DNA from: Brevundimonas sp. UBA986
GTDB lineage: Bacteria > Pseudomonadota > Alphaproteobacteria > Caulobacterales > Caulobacteraceae
DNA length: 8,607 bases
Assembly: GCA_002292165.1 (NCBI GenBank)
Contig: DBBK01000230.1
Coordinates: 1 to 8,607, forward strand
Direction: 5' to 3'
The number at the start of each line of letters is the position of its first letter. Position 1 is the first letter of the stretch. A model generated the notes under the pieces. It worked only from the letters and a program-made list of their open reading frames with translations, was not told the DNA's origin and did no database searches. Of the stretch, positions 6,295 through 8,607 are shown piece by piece. A program made the position numbers and the translations under genes.

Positions 6295-7940
6295 CAGGCC
6301 GCTCCCCGCGTCAGGTCGGCGCGCAGCACGTGCTTGAGCACCTTGCCGGCGTCGTTCTTGGGCAGGGCGTCCAGCACCGCGACCTGCTCCGGTATCTTGA
6401 AGGAGGCGAGCCCCGCCTCGCGCAGGAAGGCGCCGAGTTCGATGACATTAGGCGCCTCGCCGTCGCGCGGCACGATGACGGCGCAGGCCCGCTCGCCGGT
6501 CGTGACATCGGGCAGGCCGACCACCGCGATCTCGGCGATGCGCGGATGCGTGACCAGAATGTCCTCGATCTCCTTTGGGGCGATGTTCTCGCCCTTGCGG
6601 ATGATGATGTCCTTGGCCCGGCCCGAGATGACCAGACAGCCGTCGTCCCAGCGGCCGAGGTCTCCGGTGCGGTAGAAGCCGTCGGCGTCGAACACCGTGG
6701 CCTCGTCCTCGGGGTGCAGATAGCCGACCAGCATCTGCGGTCCCCGGGCGCGGACCTCGCCGGTCTCGGCGACCGCTTCGTCGGCGTCGATCAGATGGAC
6801 CTCGGCGACGCCCGGCCGGCCGTCGGTCTCGGCGGCCAGATCGACGGCCTCGGCCTCCAGAACGCCGACCGTTGTGACCGGCACTTCGGTCGAGCCGTAG
6901 ACGCGGGTGACCCGGGCCTTGGCGAACCAGTCGGCGGCGGCGCGGATCAGCGACGGCGGCACGGCGGCCCCGCCGCAGATGAAGACCTTGAGGTCCGGCA
7001 GATTGTCGTCGGCTGACTTCGCGGCGGCCAGCAGCTGTTCGAGGAATGGGGTGGCGCCGGCCATGTGCGTGCAGCCATGCCGACGCATCAGGGTCAGGCC
7101 CGGGTCGGCCTCCCAGCGCTCCATCAGGACGGCGGTCGTGCCCAGCAGCAGGGGAATCTCGAAGGCATAGATCGAGCCGCCGATGTGGCTGACGGGCGAG
7201 GGCACCAGGAAGACGTCGCCGGGTTCGATCAGCCAATGCGCCTGAAGCTGACGCACCAGGGCATGGATCGAGTTGTGGGTATGCATGACGCCCTTGGGCA
7301 TCCCGGTCGTGCCCGAGGTGTAGAGGATCATCCGGACCGCGTCGGGCTCCAGCATCGGCAGGGGCGCGATGTCGCCGGTCTCCAGCACCTCGAAGGCCGT
7401 GTGGCGCCCGGCCGGGCCACGCAGGACCACGACCTCGGGCGGGGAGGGCAGGTCGGCGACGACCCGGTCCATCATCGCCACATAGTCGTGGCCGCGAAGG
7501 TCGGCGGGCACGAAGATCAGCCGGCTGTCGACGTCGTCGAGCATGAACTTCAGCTCGCGGTCCCTGAGCGACGGCAGGATCGGATGGGCGACCATCCCGG
7601 CCAGGGTCGTGGCCAGATAGATCAGGGCCGCCTCATGCCAGTTGGGCAGCATGAAGGAGACGACGGCGCCCCTCGGCGCTCGCTCCAGCAGGCGAGCGGC
7701 CAGAACGAGCGCGCGGCGGCGGAGGTCGGCGGCGGTTAGTTCGATCTCACCGTCGACGATCAGCACCCGGTCGGGCGTCGACAGGGCGGCGCGGTCCAGG
7801 GCCTCGGCCAGGGTCTCGCGCACCCACAGGCCCCGGGCGTAGGCGTCCCCGGCGCGGGACGGGTCCCAACGCACGCTCCGGTTTTCGATCTCGCGGCGCC
7901 CGACACCCGCTGAAGCTGAATTGCGCGAATGCACCGTCAT
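6294..7940 (-). CDS. Acyl-CoA synthetase (AMP-forming; ANL superfamily), cyclohexanecarboxylate-CoA-ligase-like
   Basis: Activates a carboxylic acid with ATP and CoA to its acyl-CoA via an acyl-adenylate. It is 548 residues from the ATG at 7940. The ANL motifs are all present: phosphate-binding YTSGTTGMPKG at 207-217, YGSTE at 348-352, YRTGDLGRW at 423-431, the hinge region SGRAKDIIIRKGEN at 439-452, and the catalytic Lys K533 in KNDAGK. It should therefore be active. The N-terminal style (RWDP then GLW, then LAEALDRAA) recalls cyclohexanecarboxylate- and medium/cyclic-acid-CoA ligases, but that is recollection, not a search result. It is first in the operon, directly upstream of the three ACAD genes, and presumably supplies their substrate. 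The start is uncertain: no good ribosome binding site precedes 7940, and a GTG at 7874 has GGAG only 1 nt away. The reading frame stays open upstream to 8588, but that part runs antisense to the AraC gene and is not ACS-like. An aryl- or fatty-acid ligase remains possible. Confidence 0.92.
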   Translation of the reverse strand: MTVHSRNSASAGVGRREIENRSVRWDPSRAGDAYARGLWVRETLAEALDRAALSTPDRVLIVDGEIELTAADLRRRALVLAARLLERAPRGAVVSFMLPNWHEAALIYLATTLAGMVAHPILPSLRDRELKFMLDDVDSRLIFVPADLRGHDYVAMMDRVVADLPSPPEVVVLRGPAGRHTAFEVLETGDIAPLPMLEPDAVRMILYTSGTTGMPKGVMHTHNSIHALVRQLQAHWLIEPGDVFLVPSPVSHIGGSIYAFEIPLLLGTTAVLMERWEADPGLTLMRRHGCTHMAGATPFLEQLLAAAKSADDNLPDLKVFICGGAAVPPSLIRAAADWFAKARVTRVYGSTEVPVTTVGVLEAEAVDLAAETDGRPGVAEVHLIDADEAVAETGEVRARGPQMLVGYLHPEDEATVFDADGFYRTGDLGRWDDGCLVISGRAKDIIIRKGENIAPKEIEDILVTHPRIAEIAVVGLPDVTTGERACAVIVPRDGEAPNVIELGAFLREAGLASFKIPEQVAVLDALPKNDAGKVLKHVLRADLTRGAA

Positions 7941-7981
7941 TTCGCAGGAATCCCGACGGAACCGAGAGGGCGCGGAAGGGA

Positions 7982-8002
7982 CGCCGTCCGATCCAGACGG
8001 CG
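7982..8002. repeat. Perfect inverted repeat CGCCGTC-N7-GACGGCG upstream of the synthetase gene
   Basis: Two 7-bp arms around CGATCCA, 42-62 nt before the synthetase ATG. No T-run follows on either strand, so it is not a terminator. The position suits an operator or activator site for the leftward operon. Its GCCGTC/GACGGC half-sites also occur in the 2068-2088 repeat, but with a different spacer (7 here, 9 there). Confidence 0.45.
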
Positions 8003-8019
8003 GGCAGGGCAAGGCAGGG
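8003..8019. repeat. Tandem GGCAGGG pair, 10-bp period
   Basis: GGCAGGG occurs at 8003-8009 and again at 8013-8019, one helical turn apart. It directly abuts the 7982-8002 inverted repeat. AraC-type proteins often bind short direct repeats on one face of the helix, so this is a possible half-site pair. Chance occurrence in GC-rich DNA is quite possible. Confidence 0.25.
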
Positions 8020-8071
8020 ACAGACGCGGAAACATGGCCTTGAGGGTTACGCGGTCGTCGCGCGGCTGTCG

Positions 8072-8101
8072 TTGACCCAGCACGACATCGTGTCCGCAAA
8101 T
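8072..8101 (+). promoter_or_regulatory. Weak candidate promoter of the AraC-type gene with an internal palindrome CACGA-CA-TCGTG
   Basis: TTGACC at 8072-8077 is a fair -35 and GCAAAT at 8096-8101 a poor -10, with an 18-nt spacer. The dyad CACGA/TCGTG at 8081-8092 lies between them, a classic position for a repressor or autoregulator. The -10 is weak, so treat this as a hypothesis. Confidence 0.25.
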
Positions 8102-8106
8102 GGCGA

Positions 8107-8128
8107 CCGGCGCCCCCTGTGGCGCCGG
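8107..8128. repeat. Strong GC hairpin CCGGCGCC-N6-GGCGCCGG
   Basis: Perfect 8-bp arms around CCCTGT, about 90 nt before the AraC-type start and downstream of its candidate promoter, so it may lie in the 5' untranslated region. No run of T follows on either strand, so a simple intrinsic terminator is unlikely. Candidate operator or leader hairpin. Confidence 0.4.
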
Positions 8129-8205
8129 CGCCTGCCTTGTCAGGGCCACAGAGACGGGCGCATGATCCGCTTCGGGAACAAGAAGCCGCAAAGGCCGCGT
8201 TCATC

Positions 8206-8210
8206 GAGGA
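8206..8210 (+). promoter_or_regulatory. Ribosome binding site of the AraC-type regulator
   Basis: GAGGA lies 6 nt before the ATG at 8217. It decides this start, because no other in-frame candidate upstream is as well placed. Confidence 0.75.
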
Positions 8211-8216
8211 AACACC

Positions 8217-8607
8217 ATGCCGCTGGATTCTGTCCGAGACCGCTCCGCCGACGAGACCGCGAAAGCCGACGCGCGCTTCGAGGTCGTCCATATCGAGACC
8301 CTGAGGTTCTTCCCCGAGCTGGTGGCGGAGCTGGGCGGGGACCCGGCGCCCCTGATGCGCAAGGCGCGCATCGATCCCTTCATCTTCGACAAGCGCGGCT
8401 CGGTGCTCGAGTACCGGTCCTTCGTCCAGTTGCTGGAGCTGGCGGCGGCGGAGCTGAACTGCCCCGACTTCGGCATGCGGCTGGCCATGCTGCAGGGCGG
8501 GCACAAGGTCATCGGCCCGGTGGGCGTGGTGATGAAGAACTCCAAGACCGTGGGGCAGGCGCTCGGCTACTGCGCCAAACACATCCATGCCTACAGCCTG
8601 GCGACCC
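8217..8607 (+). CDS. AraC-family transcriptional regulator with Arabinose_bd-type N-terminal domain, truncated by window end
   Basis: The first 130 residues are present, open to the window edge. After a short polar start (1-20) comes the N-terminal effector domain typical of OruR/ArgR-like AraC regulators: FFPELVAELGGDPAPLM (31-47), a YRSFVQLLELAAAELNCPDF segment (66-85), RLAMLQGG (88-95) and IGPVGVVM (99-106), then TVGQALGYCAKHIHAY (111-126). This matches the family Arabinose_bd (PF12625) by pattern. The C-terminal double helix-turn-helix DNA-binding domain should follow beyond 8607 and cannot be checked. It is transcribed divergently from the acyl-CoA synthetase operon across a 276-bp region rich in symmetrical elements, so it is the likely activator of that operon, sensing the acid or its CoA ester. 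This is inference from gene order. The family call is good; the ligand is unknown. Confidence 0.85.
   Translation, partial: MPLDSVRDRSADETAKADARFEVVHIETLRFFPELVAELGGDPAPLMRKARIDPFIFDKRGSVLEYRSFVQLLELAAAELNCPDFGMRLAMLQGGHKVIGPVGVVMKNSKTVGQALGYCAKHIHAYSLAT

Larger units (their letters stand above)
7941..8216. promoter_or_regulatory. Divergent intergenic region between the acyl-CoA synthetase operon and the AraC-type regulator
   Basis: 276 bp without a convincing gene. It must hold the promoters for both directions. It contains a 7-bp inverted repeat (7982-8002), a tandem GGCAGGG repeat (8003-8019), a small palindrome (8081-8092) next to a TTGACC box, and an 8-bp GC hairpin (8107-8128), listed separately. 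No clear -10/-35 pair for the leftward operon was found. Short open frames crossing it look like out-of-frame shadows. Confidence 0.6.

Noticed and set aside
7941..8588. In-frame upstream extension of the acyl-CoA synthetase (216 extra residues)
   Set aside because: The extension is not ACS-like, crosses the divergent promoter region and runs antisense to the AraC-type gene, whose protein sequence is convincing. The 548-residue version already has normal family length.
1..8607. CRISPR array, tRNA/rRNA, insertion sequence or phage genes
   Set aside because: No regularly spaced repeats, no RNA gene signatures, no transposase or integrase motifs, and composition is uniform across the window.

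Overview
The window is GC-rich (third codon positions mostly G/C) and densely packed. Its gene content suggests an alphaproteobacterium, most likely Caulobacterales (Brevundimonas/Phenylobacterium/Caulobacter-like). That placement rests on composition and protein style only; there is no rRNA or other marker here.

Layout. From right to left on the minus strand there is a compact run of five genes: an acyl-CoA synthetase (6294-7940), acyl-CoA dehydrogenase (ACAD) 1 (5128-6294), a short ACAD-like subunit (4211-5131), ACAD 3 (3090-4214) and a D-2-hydroxyacid dehydrogenase (2133-3074). The first four overlap by 1, 4 and 4 nt, and the fifth follows after 15 nt, so this is almost certainly one operon. 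Behind it, still on the minus strand, are a small MerR-type regulator (about 1598-2011) and a secreted zinc peptidase of family M16 (start at 1499, running off the left edge). On the right, divergent to the synthetase and on the plus strand, is the start of an AraC-family regulator with the Arabinose_bd-type sensor domain (from 8217, running off the right edge).

How the genes may work together. The synthetase should activate a carboxylic acid to its CoA thioester. The ACAD set should then introduce a double bond. The order full-length / short / full-length resembles the two-gene heteromeric dehydrogenases known from steroid side-chain and cyclic-acid degradation. The divergent AraC-type gene is the natural candidate regulator, and the 276-bp intergenic region between it and the synthetase holds several symmetrical elements that could be operators. 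No enoyl-CoA hydratase, hydroxyacyl-CoA dehydrogenase or thiolase is in the window, so the pathway is incomplete here and the substrate is unknown. A cyclic or steroid-like acid is only a guess.

Nothing here amounts to a clearly new biological system. The points most worth following up are the one-short-plus-two-long ACAD architecture, the hydroxyacid dehydrogenase attached to it, and the inverted repeats in the two regulator-proximal intergenic regions.
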